This document shows positions 46,154 through 63,330 of a DNA stretch of 64,000 nt, piece after piece. Source of the stretch: Nymphaea colorata. Its lineage: Eukaryota > Streptophyta > Magnoliopsida > Nymphaeales > Nymphaeaceae. A model generated the notes under the pieces. It made no database searches and was not told the origin of the DNA. It saw nothing but the letters and a program-made list of their open reading frames with translations. The stretch spans positions 11,790,571 through 11,854,570 of the forward strand of contig NC_045138.2 of the NCBI RefSeq assembly GCF_008831285.2. The letters are read 5' to 3'. Every line of letters begins with the position of its first letter. Position 1 is the stretch's first letter. The position numbers and the translations under genes are program-made.

Positions 46154-46280
46154 ATTGTTTTCTGAAACGCAAAAAAGAACGACACCATCAAAGATTCGCC
46201 CATCAGGTTCAGCTGAGATTGTTTTCTGAAATGCCGAAAAGAACGTCATCAAAGATTCACCCACAGGTTCAATTGACAGT
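46154..46280. repeat. 64 bp tandem duplication
   Basis: 'attgttttctgaaa(c/t)gc' starts copies at 46154 and 46218. Both continue with 'aaaagaacg..catcaaagattc' and 'caggttca'. A few small indels separate the copies. Confidence 0.85.
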
Positions 46281-46458
46281 TAATAAATCTCACTGCAGGT
46301 TCCATAAAGTTGAAAAGAAAAGGCAAGGAAGAAAAAAAGGGGGCAGGAATCATTAGGAGTTGGTTAACGTCCGCGAGCTTGTTGCCTTCTGATTCGAAGG
46401 ATTCTGCAAGTCTCGACTCGTCAGGTTTGGATTTCCAGATCCAATTTTAGGCGTCTGC

Positions 46459-46671
46459 ATGGGTAGAGGCAGGTCACACAGTTTCATCGTTCCTTCCGTT
46501 CTCAAAGTCTTCTCATCTTTGTCAGAAGGCTTTGGCAGAAAGGTTCATGGAAGAATTCTAAAACTTGGGTTGGACTCTGATCAGTTCTTGGTCACCAGGC
46601 TGATCGATATCATGCATGCAAAGTGTGGTGTACTTGCTGATGCATGTCAAGCTTTTAATAAAGCAGCATGA
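46459..46671 (+). pseudogene. Pentatricopeptide-repeat (PPR) gene fragment
   Basis: The 70-codon frame reads FIVPSVLKVFSSLSEG, GRKVHGRILKLGLDSDQFLV and LIDIMHAKCGVLADACQAF. These follow PLS-class plant PPR repeats ('PSVLKAC..L....GKQVHG..IK.GFD.D.FV...LIDMYAKCG.L.DA..VF') across about two repeats. Intact PPR proteins of this class run to several hundred residues and begin with a targeting peptide; this piece stops after AFNKAA and runs into simple repeats. It is a truncated, probably non-functional copy, perhaps a dispersed gene fragment. Confidence 0.75.
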
Positions 46672-46679
46672 ATAAGCAT

Positions 46680-46840
46680 GTAATTGTTATGCTGCTCTGT
46701 TTATGTAATTGCTATTCTGTAGTGCTTATGCAATTGTAATTGTTATTCTGTTTGTAATTGTTATCCTGCTCTGTTTATGTAATTGCTATTCTGTAGTGCT
46801 TATGCAATTGTAATTGCTATTCTGTAGTGCTTATACAGAT
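46680..46840. repeat. 74 bp tandem repeat, about two units
   Basis: 'ctgctctgtttatgtaattgctattctgtagtgcttatgcaattg' (shown in part) starts at 46692 and again at 46766, with a third partial 'ctattctgtagtgcttat' near 46818. It follows the PPR fragment directly. Confidence 0.85.
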
Positions 46841-47379
46841 TTTTGTATGTGGTTATCAAACAGGAACAATTGTCCACAGATTTTTGTCTGTGCCCATCAT
46901 ACACAGGCATAGAATTCTCATACATGGATTTTTGTCAACGGATTCTCGTCCATGGATTTCAATCGGTGGTGGCCATCAGACGTCCCCTGAATGTGACTGC
47001 TGCAACTTGAGATGCAACTCATAGCCACAGACGAATAAAGAAGTAAACTCCAGAAGATGCAGGAAAAATAAGGGGAAAAAATGGAGTTGCACCAAATACT
47101 CAAAAAATTAAGGGAATTTCACAACTTTGAAACAATATTAGCTGTTGTCAAATAGCTATATGTACAGAAGACATCTCCACTCCCACTACCCCATTGCTGG
47201 TTGAATTGCAGGATCTATTCACTACCTCCGCCCAAGTACAAGCAACAAAATGGTATGTCACCAAGAATGCACAACCCTGTTCCCCCTTCATCTAGCGAGG
47301 GTCCATGTGAAAGCCAAATAGAAGGAAAGAATTGGTGAACTTGCACAAGGATGAAATACTGCCACTTCCACAAAATTTA
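46841..47379. other. 3' flank of the CDPK gene
   Basis: No other gene. The part just below 47380 is presumably the CDPK 3' UTR; no polyadenylation site can be fixed. 46860-46960 has loosely repeated 'gatttttgtc' words. Confidence 0.35.
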
Positions 47380-54064
<6,685 letters not shown>

Positions 54065-55080
54065 AGATTGACTACCCAAAAAAATGCAATTACAATTGGA
54101 GAAAAAAACCACCAAATCTTCCCCGCCTTTGGGTGACAAAAACCAAAGCAGCTTGAAGGGAAGATCAACAGAAACAAAAACCCAATTTTCCTTTTCCTTT
54201 GCCGCGATAAAAAAACAGAACTATACAAAATTGGATATATGGTTTCAAAGAAAGGTGGGTAAGGAGAAATGGGTGCAACTGTGCAAGGAAGCAAGAAATT
54301 TTACGGGAAGAGAAACTGGGTTCTTGCCAGAAACAAACTATTAGAGGAAGAAAGAAACGAGAGAAATATAGAGAGAATGAAGGACCAAAATTTTTCTGGT
54401 GGACTTTGTCAAGAGGAGAGAGAGGGATTAAAAGAGGGCAGGAAAGGGAGACTGACAGGAGAAGAAGAAAAGGAAGATCAGGAGGAGGAAAAAATTAAAA
54501 GGTGTTGGTGTGAAAGGAGGAGGAAGGTCGATGGGCCATGGCGGAGAGAGGGTCAAATCTGTCTCCCTCTCTCTCTCTTTCCCTCTTCCCTTTCCCCAAA
54601 ACGAAAAATCACCATCAAAATTGAGCTGCAGTCAAGGTTGGTTGAGTTCCACGAATGCCAAGTCCAAGAATATCTCTATTATACCATTGTTGACCGAGCC
54701 ACGGAATCCCTTTAGACCCCACCTACTCCTAACATTTGATTTCTCCATCTTCATCCTTCAGTTTCTGCCGCGTCGTAGCAGCAATCTAGAAACTCCAACC
54801 GGAGGATTTCTTCCCCAGCTTTTGCGGAACGTGTCCATGTGAAGTACGTTGTAGTAACACTAATTTGAAAAATAATAGTTATCTAAATCGGCCTTTTAGA
54901 TGGCCGTCCAAAACCATATTCCATGGAGGCTTTTGCATCCAAAATGTTATTTCCCATACCTCTGATAGCATCAGATCTTAGTTTATTTTTGAAAGATGTG
55001 CAATAAAAGATCCTCAATTTAAGGAGTATCTCGGTAATCTTAAAATTTAAATTTAAAAAAACCATGGTTTTACAGTCGGA
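54065..55080 (-). other. 5' UTR/promoter region of the CDPK gene
   Basis: The minus strand upstream of the CDPK ATG is leader-like (purine/pyrimidine-biased, GA/CT-rich at 54400-54600). No clear TATA box can be tied to a start site. Plus-strand frames here are composition artefacts. Confidence 0.4.
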
Positions 55081-55082
55081 TT

Positions 55083-55342
55083 GAGAGATGAATAGGAGAT
55101 TTGCAACTAAACAAACACAACCATAAGTAACATCACAGCTAGGATTTGAACCTAATTTTGACAAAACCTGCTTTTTGAAAAAAAAAAAAAACAACCTTCC
55201 TCCAAATTTATGACAGGATGGATAAGAGATCTGCAACTAAACAAACACAACCATAAATAACATCAAAGCTAGGTTTTGAATCCAATTTTGACAACCTGGT
55301 TTTTGAAAAAAAAAAACAGCCTTCCAACAAATTTATTACATA
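55083..55342. repeat. 130 bp tandem duplication
   Basis: 'gagatttgcaactaaacaaa' at 55096 recurs as 'gagatctgcaactaaacaaa' at 55226. Both continue with 'cacaaccataa.taacatca', 'gctagg.tttgaa', a poly-A run and 'ccttcc..caaattta'. The copies differ at several positions. Confidence 0.9.
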
Positions 55343-55529
55343 AAAACTGATTTTTTGTTTCCTCCCTAAGTCTTTGTCCTATCCAAATTTCCAAACTAAT
55401 TTTTAAAAACCCAATTTTTGACTCAGTTTTTCAAAAATTTGGATTTCACAAGACCAAGTTTGCAAAATTGTGCTCAATTTCAAATGTGGCAATTTATCCT
55501 AGACTCGAATAAAGCTAGTGAGCCGTATA

Positions 55530-55865
55530 ATAAGTCCGGAGAATGTCGTTCAAACACTTCCTTAACCGCCAACAAATAATAGGCACCTTAACGGAACCAC
55601 GAACAAATAATAGGTACCCTGGCCTCAAGCAAAGTTAGTGAGCGTGTAATAAGTGATGAAAATGTCATCCAAATACTCTCTTTAGTACGAGCCGCAAACA
55701 AATAATAGGTACCCAAGTTCGCAATAAGAATGTCATCCAAACACTCCCTTAATAAAATGGCTGACAAATAATAGGTATCCTAAGTCCTAACCTCCATTAA
55801 AGATAGGAGGTCATGTAATAGGCAATGCGAATGTCATTCAAACACTTCATTATAGGTAACGTGAT
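55530..55865. repeat. Degenerate tandem repeat (aatgtcatccaaacactc...caaataataggtacc)
   Basis: 'aatgtc(a/g)t(c/t)caaa(c/t)act' occurs near 55543, 55661, 55729 and 55830, and 'acaaataataggtacc' variants at about 55573, 55606, 55699 and 55765. Spacing is irregular (70-118 bp). Confidence 0.7.
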
Positions 55866-56570
55866 GAAGAGGTTCTCGTCCACACGCTCCCTTAACTTTT
55901 TTGCTGCCTTTGCTCCCTGTTGGTCTCGCTTAACAACTAAAATGGTTTAATGGGAAGAGAAAATGAGCCCATTTTTGCTGACTTTTTCAAACTATTGCTT
56001 TCTTTTTCTATTTGGGTCGGCGAATCATTTTTGTCAGAGTTGGATTTTGTTTTTCATCAAAGGTTTTACGACGCATACGAAAAATAAACACTCTAAAACA
56101 CTTGCAAGTTGAAAACCAATGGAGGTCGTTTTCAAAAGAAAACATGGGAACCGCGTCTGCCAAAAAAAAAAAAAAAGCGTGGCTAATCTGTAAATAGTGC
56201 CCAAAATTAAGGCTCATTTTGCTGCATGTCTCTCTTCTAGATCCTCTATCATGTGCTTTTCAAAGTTCCAACGGTTGTGTTCACACTCGCTCACGCCTTC
56301 TTCACTCTTTCTTTTCCAACGGGATTCAGTGCAAAACGGGAAAACAGAAATCCCTAAAAGAAGATCTTACTGAAGTCATGATATTGAATATATATATATA
56401 TATTGGAATCACAAACTATTATCTTAACTTACAAGGAAAGGAAGCAAGTTTGACCCAATTGAAACTTGGCAGTCTACCATAACATGCTACCAATTCAAGA
56501 TTTTTTGCGTTCCTTCATCTTCAGAATTTCTAAAACTCGTTATTACTGCTACCAAAGGAGGCCCTATATT
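55866..56570. other. Intergenic, no gene seen
   Basis: Short frames only. A (TA)n run near 56389-56402. Confidence 0.4.
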
Positions 56571-56573
56571 GAA

Positions 56574-56704
56574 TGGGGTTGTTTGGCAAGAATAACGATA
56601 TGTTATTGTTCTATATGGATACCATAACATAGTTGTGTTTCCTCTCCAGTATTTGTGGTAGATACATATAACAGTTCTAGAGTGTCCTTATTGCTAAACA
56701 ACCT
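56574..56704. mobile_element. MITE-like element related to the 45 kb pair
   Basis: The left end GGTTGTTTGGCAAGAATAA and the right end, reverse-complemented as AGGTTGTTTAGCAATAAGG, form imperfect terminal inverted repeats. The ends and an internal 'gtagatacat...' word resemble the GTCATTTGGCAAT element at 44986-45147. Confidence 0.5.
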
Positions 56705-58145
56705 CAAGAGGTTGGGTGGGCGCTTCGGCTCTCTATGAGTTATGAACAAAAAGTAGAAAGTGTCTAATTCGGGATATTGATACTAAAAACCATAACTGCA
56801 TGGGTCTAACCAAGCAGTAACTAGAAGCTGGACCCTGCCTGGAAGCATTCAACCCAACTGCCAGCCTTTATTGTCATCCATCTTTGATTGTCATTGTCGA
56901 AAGAGAAAAACAGGTTAACTTTTGCTACGTCTGGGTGTTTGGATACCCTAATTAGATCCAACAAATTAACTGATTGGACATGGCAGGGAAACATTGCAAA
57001 CTTTGGATCAAGCTGGCTTACACTGATATCCGCGTTGAGTTGCACTTGCACATCAGCTAGGCCAGATCTCGGTTTGTTGAAGCAAGAAAAAGAAAATATA
57101 TATGCATAGACTCTCTGAACTCCATTTATTATTTATTTAAATAGACTAATTAGCGAAGCTCCAGCTTGGGATCCACTCCTGATTTGGCTCTAGCATCTGG
57201 TTATGATATCCGGTTCTTCACATGGATGCAAATGACTCAGTTTAAACCTAGCTTTAGGTAAAAATGAATCTGCTTGGTCAGATCTAGACCCTTTTTAAAG
57301 GTTTTGCCTCTTTATCTCATATGTGAAGGATGTAAAATGAATCGGAGTCATTCAAGCATCATACAAAACTGAATCCACTGATCATACATGAATAGAATAA
57401 AAAAAATTTGCCTCTAAATGTTTATATTTATAAATGAAGAGAAATGAAAGATTTTTGGGTGAGCAGGAGAATTCCATCGAAAGCCTCCTTTCACAACCCC
57501 TCCCCCCCATTTCAAGGTCCAGGCTGTGTCGATGCCTCAGGGATGTGTTCGTGCTGCACGTCAACTAGTGTGTTGTCACATCCTCATTTAAAACACGAGG
57601 GATGATCAATAAATGAGAATTCTAAAAAACACAAAGAGTCTTGTGTTCTTCTTCTTCCCTTCAAAGGTGATTCTTCTAAGTCACTGCCACAACAAAGCAA
57701 TGGAACCCATTGGCAACTTTTACAAAGAAAACCAACTAATTCTAGCAGCTTTCAAGTCAAATTGAAGGAGATTTTCTTTCTTGTTTCTCCACATGGAAGC
57801 TCTCTCTAGAAACTAATGCAATTTCAAGTCAAGTCAAGAAATAGATTGAATGCACATGTGATTCCCAATGCCATTACACCTACACACGTAGAGCAGGTTT
57901 CAAACTCATTAGTTGGGTGGGTCCAATCTTAAAGAATCCATTACTAAATCATGTTTTTTAACTAATCTTGTGATTGTGCCAAACATATTACATAGACTCA
58001 TTTCTAGTACCGCCATATCCTCCAAAGCATTGGCCATATGAATCCACTAGATATTCAATGCCTGGCCAGTAGCCATCCTGAAACCTGCTGCTAGTGTTGA
58101 ACAACGGGGCCAACTCGAGCTAGTAGGTTCAAGTTCGAGCTGGTT
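56705..58145. other. Intergenic, no gene seen
   Basis: No coding motif. Short frames only. Confidence 0.4.
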
Positions 58146-58369
58146 CTAAAAGACTAGAAATCAGAGGGAGAAACAAATGAGTAAATATATTTAAAGTGGT
58201 TCAGCATACACGGCTACATCCATGATTTAAACTCTCTTCACAATTTCTGCAAGCAGCAAGAGAGAGAGTGTGTGTGAAAACTTTTATTTATGGTGGTTGC
58301 TTACAAAGCACAGCATGATCCTTAGTTTTAGGATCACTTTTACAAGTTACAAAAACATGATATTCAACA
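58146..58369 (-). mobile_element. 3' LTR of copia element A
   Basis: In minus-strand sense it starts TGTTGAATATCATG right after a polypurine tract (aaaggaaagagaag) and runs about 224 bp. The part 58146-58305 matches 62120-62280 beside the primer-binding site (shared words agagggagaaa, ctctc..acaatttctgcaagca, gcaagagagagtg, ggttgcttacaa). The first part (gatcctaaaactaa) matches 63285-63325. Confidence 0.75.
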
Positions 58370-58500
58370 AATTGAACTTCTCTTTCCTTTGTTGTTGTGA
58401 CACGTTCTTGAACAAAGTGGTAGTCAATCTCAATGTGTTTAGTACAAACATTAAAAACATGGTTCAAAGCTAAGCATGTACCACCCAAATTGTCACATTT
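58370..58500 (-). pseudogene. Copia element A RNase H C-terminal relic
   Basis: The minus strand reads KHIEIDYHFVQERVTT then KEREVQF, the end of copia RNase H ('H.RTKHIEID.HFVRE.V'), finishing over the polypurine tract next to the 3' LTR. The usual 'DIFTKPL' end is missing. Confidence 0.85.
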
Positions 58501-59019
58501 GATTATGGGTGGTCTCCCTTGAGGTGTCTTTCCTTCTTCAATAGGAGACGTTAGCCATAAAATCTAAAACATAGCTCTTGCCATAGCCTTGCCTTCAGCT
58601 TTTGTGCTTGATCGAGCTACTGTATGTTGTTTGTTTGATCCTCACGCAGTTGACACAAGCATGACAACATAACCATTAGATCAAGGTAACCTGCCCAGTC
58701 TACACTTGCATATGTTGTAAGATCATTGGTGATCACTGATAAACCACAATTCATTGTCCTTTTGAGATAACAAAAAATTATCTTAACATGTTCCTAGTGT
58801 ATGTCTGTTGGTTCATGCATGAACTGGCACACATTATTAACAGAAAATACAATGTCAAGTTTTGTGAGTGTGATGCATTAAAGTGCATCGACCAAGCTCA
58901 TGTATAGAGAAGCATTTGGCAATAGTTCCTCCTCATGCTTTGATAAAGAAACGTTGGGTGCAACTAGCATGACAACAAATTTGGCATTTTCTATGTGAGA
59001 TCTTAGAAGATCACAAATA

Positions 59020-59745
59020 TATTTACATTAAGATAAAATAATCTTAGAGTGAACATGAGTAATCTCTATCCCAAGGAATAAATAAAGGTTACCCAAGTCC
59101 TTTGTAGAAAACTCTTTACTGAATTGAGATATCAATTGGTGGACTTGTTTCTTAGAATTACCTGCATTAAAAATATCATCCACATAAATGAGAATGTAAA
59201 TAGTGGAATGTGACATGACTCACGGCTGGCAAGAAACCCATAAAAATGTAAGCAATCATGGAGGCATTCAAACCAAGCATGGGAAATTGATTAAGCTCAT
59301 ATAGAGACTTGTGGAGGCGATAGACATGATGTGGGTAACTAAATCTTCAAATCTTGGAAGCTGGCACATGTAAACTTCTTCTTTTAGAAATCCATGTAAT
59401 AAAGCATTATTTATATCTAATTAATGAATTTTCCATTGATTGCTGATGGCAACAAATAATACCAATATGATGGTAGTAGGTTTAATAACTGAGCTATAGG
59501 TGTCCAAGAAGTCCACACCTTCACATTGATTGTAGCCCTTCACAACAAGGTGCAACTTGTGCTTGACAATGCTACCATTAGCATGTTTCTTAATATTGCA
59601 AATCCAATGGAACCCTTCTATGTTATAACATGGTTGAGAGGGAAATAAGTCCCAAGTCTCATTCTGCTATAAGGCATTCATCTCTATAACCATAGCATTC
59701 ATCCAAGAAAGGTCATCATGAGCATCTTGAAAACAAGGTGGTTCA
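59020..59745 (-). pseudogene. Copia element A reverse transcriptase relic
   Basis: From the 5' side: DDLSWMNAMVIEMNAL (equivalent to 'P.W..AM..E..AL'), GFHWICNIKKHANGSIVKHK, LHLVVKGYNQCEGVDFLDTY, SSVIKPTTIILVLFVAIS and, after a stop, LDINNALLHGFLKEEVYM. Then IYILIYVDDIFNAGNS, the catalytic YVDD box, followed by FSTKDLGNLYLFLGIEI. The YVDD motif is intact, but stops and frameshifts interrupt the frame at several points. Confidence 0.9.
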
Positions 59746-60220
59746 TAATCAGAATATGGGCTAGAGGTGGTGTGACATGTACAGTGCTTAGCTTGATGGG
59801 TACTATCAAATGACACATTAATTATGGGATGAATGTATGTAGGTTCTAAAGGTTCAACAACATAGGTGGAGGACAATGGTGGGGAAAAATTGTCTTAATA
59901 GGAGTAGATAATATAGTCATGTTAGGTGGAGGCTCAATTCAATGCTCCACATGTGGAGGTTGAGTGGCATTTAATGCTAAGAGAGATGACAATTCAAGTA
60001 GGATTGATGGTGGTTCCTACGTTGATGGGCTTAGATTATGGCCATGGCAATGGGAATCAGTAAATGATAAAATTGACCAGCAAGCTACTTTATCACATTG
60101 TCCTCTAGTAAGGCAGCTCTATACCCTTTGTAAAATTTGTCTTCATTGACAATCACATGTATGTAAAAGCATCACACCACTTGCATGGATTATTATGCTT
60201 AGACCCATTTCAACCACATG

Positions 60221-60631
60221 TCAATGTCTGCGTTCAACCATCCCATTTGTTGGGATGTTGGGGGGGGGATTGAACCAACATTTGATACCACAAGAGTTAG
60301 GAAAATTTGAAAATTCCTTGCTTAGAAATTTTCCACCCGAATCACTACGAAAGATTTTAATCTTATTGGACAATTGTTGCTCAATAATATTTTTGAAAAT
60401 CTTAAAACATGAAAACACTTCAAATTTCCATATCAATGGGAACAGCCACATAAATCGAGAATAATCATCAATAATGATCAAGTCGTAAAAGTGATGCAAT
60501 AGAGGCTGGTTCCGACACATCAACATGAAGAACTTCAAGAGGTGCAGAGGCACGAAAATCAGATGTAATAAATGGTAAATTATGCATCTTGGCCAAAGCA
60601 TTTGAAGAACAAAATAAACTTTGTTTATCAC
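60221..60631 (-). pseudogene. Copia element A integrase core relic
   Basis: 136-codon frame. DLIIIDDYSRFMWLFPL carries the first catalytic Asp of the DDE triad, FKNIIEQQLSNKIKIFRSDS the second, and NPPPNIPTNGMVERRH is the 'P.TP.QNG..ERKH' block with the catalytic Glu. Copia integrases normally have 'SDGGGEF'; here it is SDSGGKF. Confidence 0.9.
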
Positions 60632-60671
60632 TAGTCATAGAGATATTTATGCAACATTAACTTGGAAAAGT

Positions 60672-61256
60672 CTAAAAATTAGTATGTCCCAAACAAAAGT
60701 GCAAAGCACTAAGAGAGTAAACTGCTTTCATGAAAACTAATAAAGCTTCTTTGTTGCTACCAAGTCCACCAACGCCACACATAGAGCTTACCAACATTCT
60801 CACCTTCATGAAGTATCTGCCATTTTGCACATTCTTTCCAACAAAACCATTAAACCTGAATTTCGCAACACAATGATTTTCTTTGGGTAGCCTTTGCAAT
60901 AGAAAGCGATTTATTCTGAATATTTGATGCAAGAAATCTTTAAGAACAAACTTTGAGGACCCAAATGAGATAGACATATTAACAATGTGATGAATAGGTA
61001 CTTGGCCACCACTGCCAACGATAAGAAAATATGAGTTGCAAGAAGCTTTACCGTGCATATTTTTGTCTGAGTACCAATCAGAATTTAAGTCAGACTTATC
61101 ACCTTCGGAATTGAGTTGAACAAAAGAAGAATAATTAGCATTGAATGTCATGGCTGTATACAGTTTTGGTGTATCATAACATTGATAGGCAGTATGGTTC
61201 TTATGCCTACAAAGTTGACAAATTACACCAGCAACACTTCGATTTGAATGAGCCAC
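60672..61256 (-). pseudogene. Copia element A zinc knuckle and pre-integrase relic
   Basis: 194-codon frame. It starts with CQLCRHKNHTAYQCY, a CCHC knuckle of spacing C-x2-C-x4-H-x4-C with the usual Gly replaced. It continues through NSDWYSDKNMHG (decayed protease region) and IVNMSISFGSSKFVLKDFLH to ALHFCLGHTNF, the decayed 'WH.RLGH' pre-integrase word. Confidence 0.8.
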
Positions 61257-61334
61257 TTGTCACTAATTTGGGCGATAGGTCTGTTGGCCGTTGGGGCCTC
61301 CATAGCCTCTGACTCAGTTGCAGCTTCCACTACC

Positions 61335-62055
61335 TTAGCCGCGACTAGCCAAAAAAGCTGATGGGGCAAATTTAATTTGAGCACTAGTAGTAGGTGTGAG
61401 CATCTGAAGCCATTTTTCTTGAGAAACTAACATATCATATAAATATGAAAATGTTGGCAACTTCTTGGATGTTGCAACAGATGTAATAAATCTGTTGCAA
61501 TCACTAGTAAGATCATTTAACACATGCAACATAACATCTTCATCAGAAACTTCATGAGCAAGGACATTTAAAGAATCACCAAGAAATTGCATAATTTAAG
61601 TAATATGTCATGCTTTTATCATTCATATTTTGCAGCTTGCGCTTCAAATGAATGATCCACATATGGGATTGAGAGACATGAGGATGTTCAAGAGTGGTCC
61701 CTGCCTCTGTAGCTGTAGAAAGTTTGTTCAGTTGAACCACAATAGGCTTAGTAATTGTAGCTTTAATCCAGCTTAGAGCAAGCTGGTCAGCACGTTTCCA
61801 TCAATGATATTCAGGATCAACTTGAGATTCTTCTTTGTCAAAATATTGCTAAGGGGTTGTGCACGATCCGTCAACGTACCTCATAAGCTATTGATTGATC
61901 ATCATGCTCTCTATTTGGGAACACCACAACAAGTAATTGCTACAGTCCAGCTTCATTGACACAAGGCTAAAAAATGCATCCCACTGAATGACTAGGGCTG
62001 ATGACAAATTGGTGGAAGTAGGCCATTGAGAAGACGATAATCCATTGGTAGCCAT
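61335..62055 (-). pseudogene. Copia element A gag relic
   Basis: It starts with ATG at 62055, 52 bp after the primer-binding site. Text includes SMKLDCSNYLLWCSQIESMM ('KLDG.NY..W'), MRYVDGSCTTP, KRADQLALSWIKATITKPIV and, in a second frame (61592-61335), LGDSLNVLAHEVSDEDVMLH and LTSDCNRFITSVATSKKLPT. These are the complete set of copia Gag blocks. Two or more stops and a frameshift disable it. Confidence 0.9.
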
Positions 62056-62106
62056 GAGGACAACAAAACAAAGAACTGATCACAATACAGATAAAATATG
62101 GGTTGT

Positions 62107-62119
62107 GGCCCTGATACCA
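62107..62119 (-). other. Primer-binding site of copia element A
   Basis: On the minus strand TGGTATCAGGGCC follows the LTR end ...TCATTCA directly. It is a near match to the initiator-tRNA-Met core TGGTATCAGAGC. Confidence 0.8.
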
Positions 62120-62280
62120 TGAATGACTAGATATCAAGAGGGAGAAAAAAAGGAGTATAAAATATTTTTAACCTGGTTCAACATACATGCCTACATTCAT
62201 GACTTAAGCTCTCTCTACACTTTCTGCAAGCATGAAGCAAGAGAGAGTGAAATTTTTTGTTTATCATGTTTGCTTACAAT
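62120..62280 (-). mobile_element. 5' LTR of copia element A, inner part
   Basis: It matches the 3' LTR part 58146-58305, ending in CA at the primer-binding site. Similarity stops near 62280 and appears to resume at 63285-63325, so the LTR seems to be interrupted. Confidence 0.65.
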
Positions 62281-63284
62281 AAGATTCCATTCCAGGTATC
62301 TAAGGTTTTTACTTCCAGCATCAATTAAAAATATTGATTTTAGACGTCTTTTTGATTAGTTTGCAATCACTAAGGGAAAGAAAGAGATTCTATGCCATAT
62401 GCAGATATCATGTACCCCTATAAGGTACCAAGTGAAATAAAAAGAACAATCTTAGATGGGATATAATGAAATTCCTCTATCAATCAATCTCCATGTCCCT
62501 CATTCTTTGAAAATCATAAAGGACCCTTTCGAGTTTGAATTTGTTCATGTAGAATATGGTTTATTTTCTTTCCTTTTGTTACTCTGGAGTGAATGATTTT
62601 ATCATTGAATATTTTATTTGTCTTTCAAATTGGAATTGATTTAGAACACAAGAGTTATGAAAGTCCGGTGTTTATCACTGGTGGTATACAATCAGCTTGC
62701 ACATGAACGAAGATCTTTATTGATTTTTTTTTCAATCAAATTTATTCCTCCAAAATATTCCATTTAATTTTTTATGAACCCATTCTTTCTTACCATAACA
62801 TTAGTGGAAATCTCATTGAGGACAATGCTAGACATGTTCTTCAAGATTGTCATGTTGTTTATAAACATTAAGATACCAAGTTAGGATGAACATGAATATC
62901 CCCTAGGGATAGGAGACATAGGGCTGAAGAGAGAGCCAAAACAGGATCCGAGTGAATCGCTAGGAACATGTGAAGTAATAACATTCGACCAATATTTTTA
63001 ACTATTACCAATGAAGGTAATACATTGTATTTTTGAAGAATCAAGTGGGTTACTAATATGGAACTCCTTATTGCTTGAGCAAAGGGAAAATGAACAAACA
63101 ATAGCTGGAGCAATCAAAATTCATGTTTCAATTTATTCAAGTGAACTCCTATTGATTCTAACAACTGTTTTTCCTTGGAGACGGAAAATACGTCCACCCG
63201 GTTTCATTAATTTGCAAATTCTTCCTCAGCTAGTTAAAAGAGGTAGAAGTTTGGTAGCTCGCAAGGTCATAACCTTGAGGTCAC
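62281..63284. mobile_element. ~1 kb insertion within the 5' LTR of element A
   Basis: The sequence lies between the two pieces matching the 3' LTR. It has no long frame (the longest is 81 codons) and no recognised domain. I could not find clear inverted or direct terminal repeats, so its type is unknown. Confidence 0.4.
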
Positions 63285-63330
63285 TTTAGTTTTAGGATCA
63301 GTTTTAAAAGGTACAAAAACCATACTCTAG
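63285..63330 (-). mobile_element. 5' LTR of copia element A, outer part
   Basis: 'ttagttttaggatcagttttaaaaggtacaaaaac' in part matches 'ttagttttaggatcacttttacaagttacaaaaac' in the 3' LTR (58323-58356). The outermost TGTTG end is not preserved. Confidence 0.55.
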
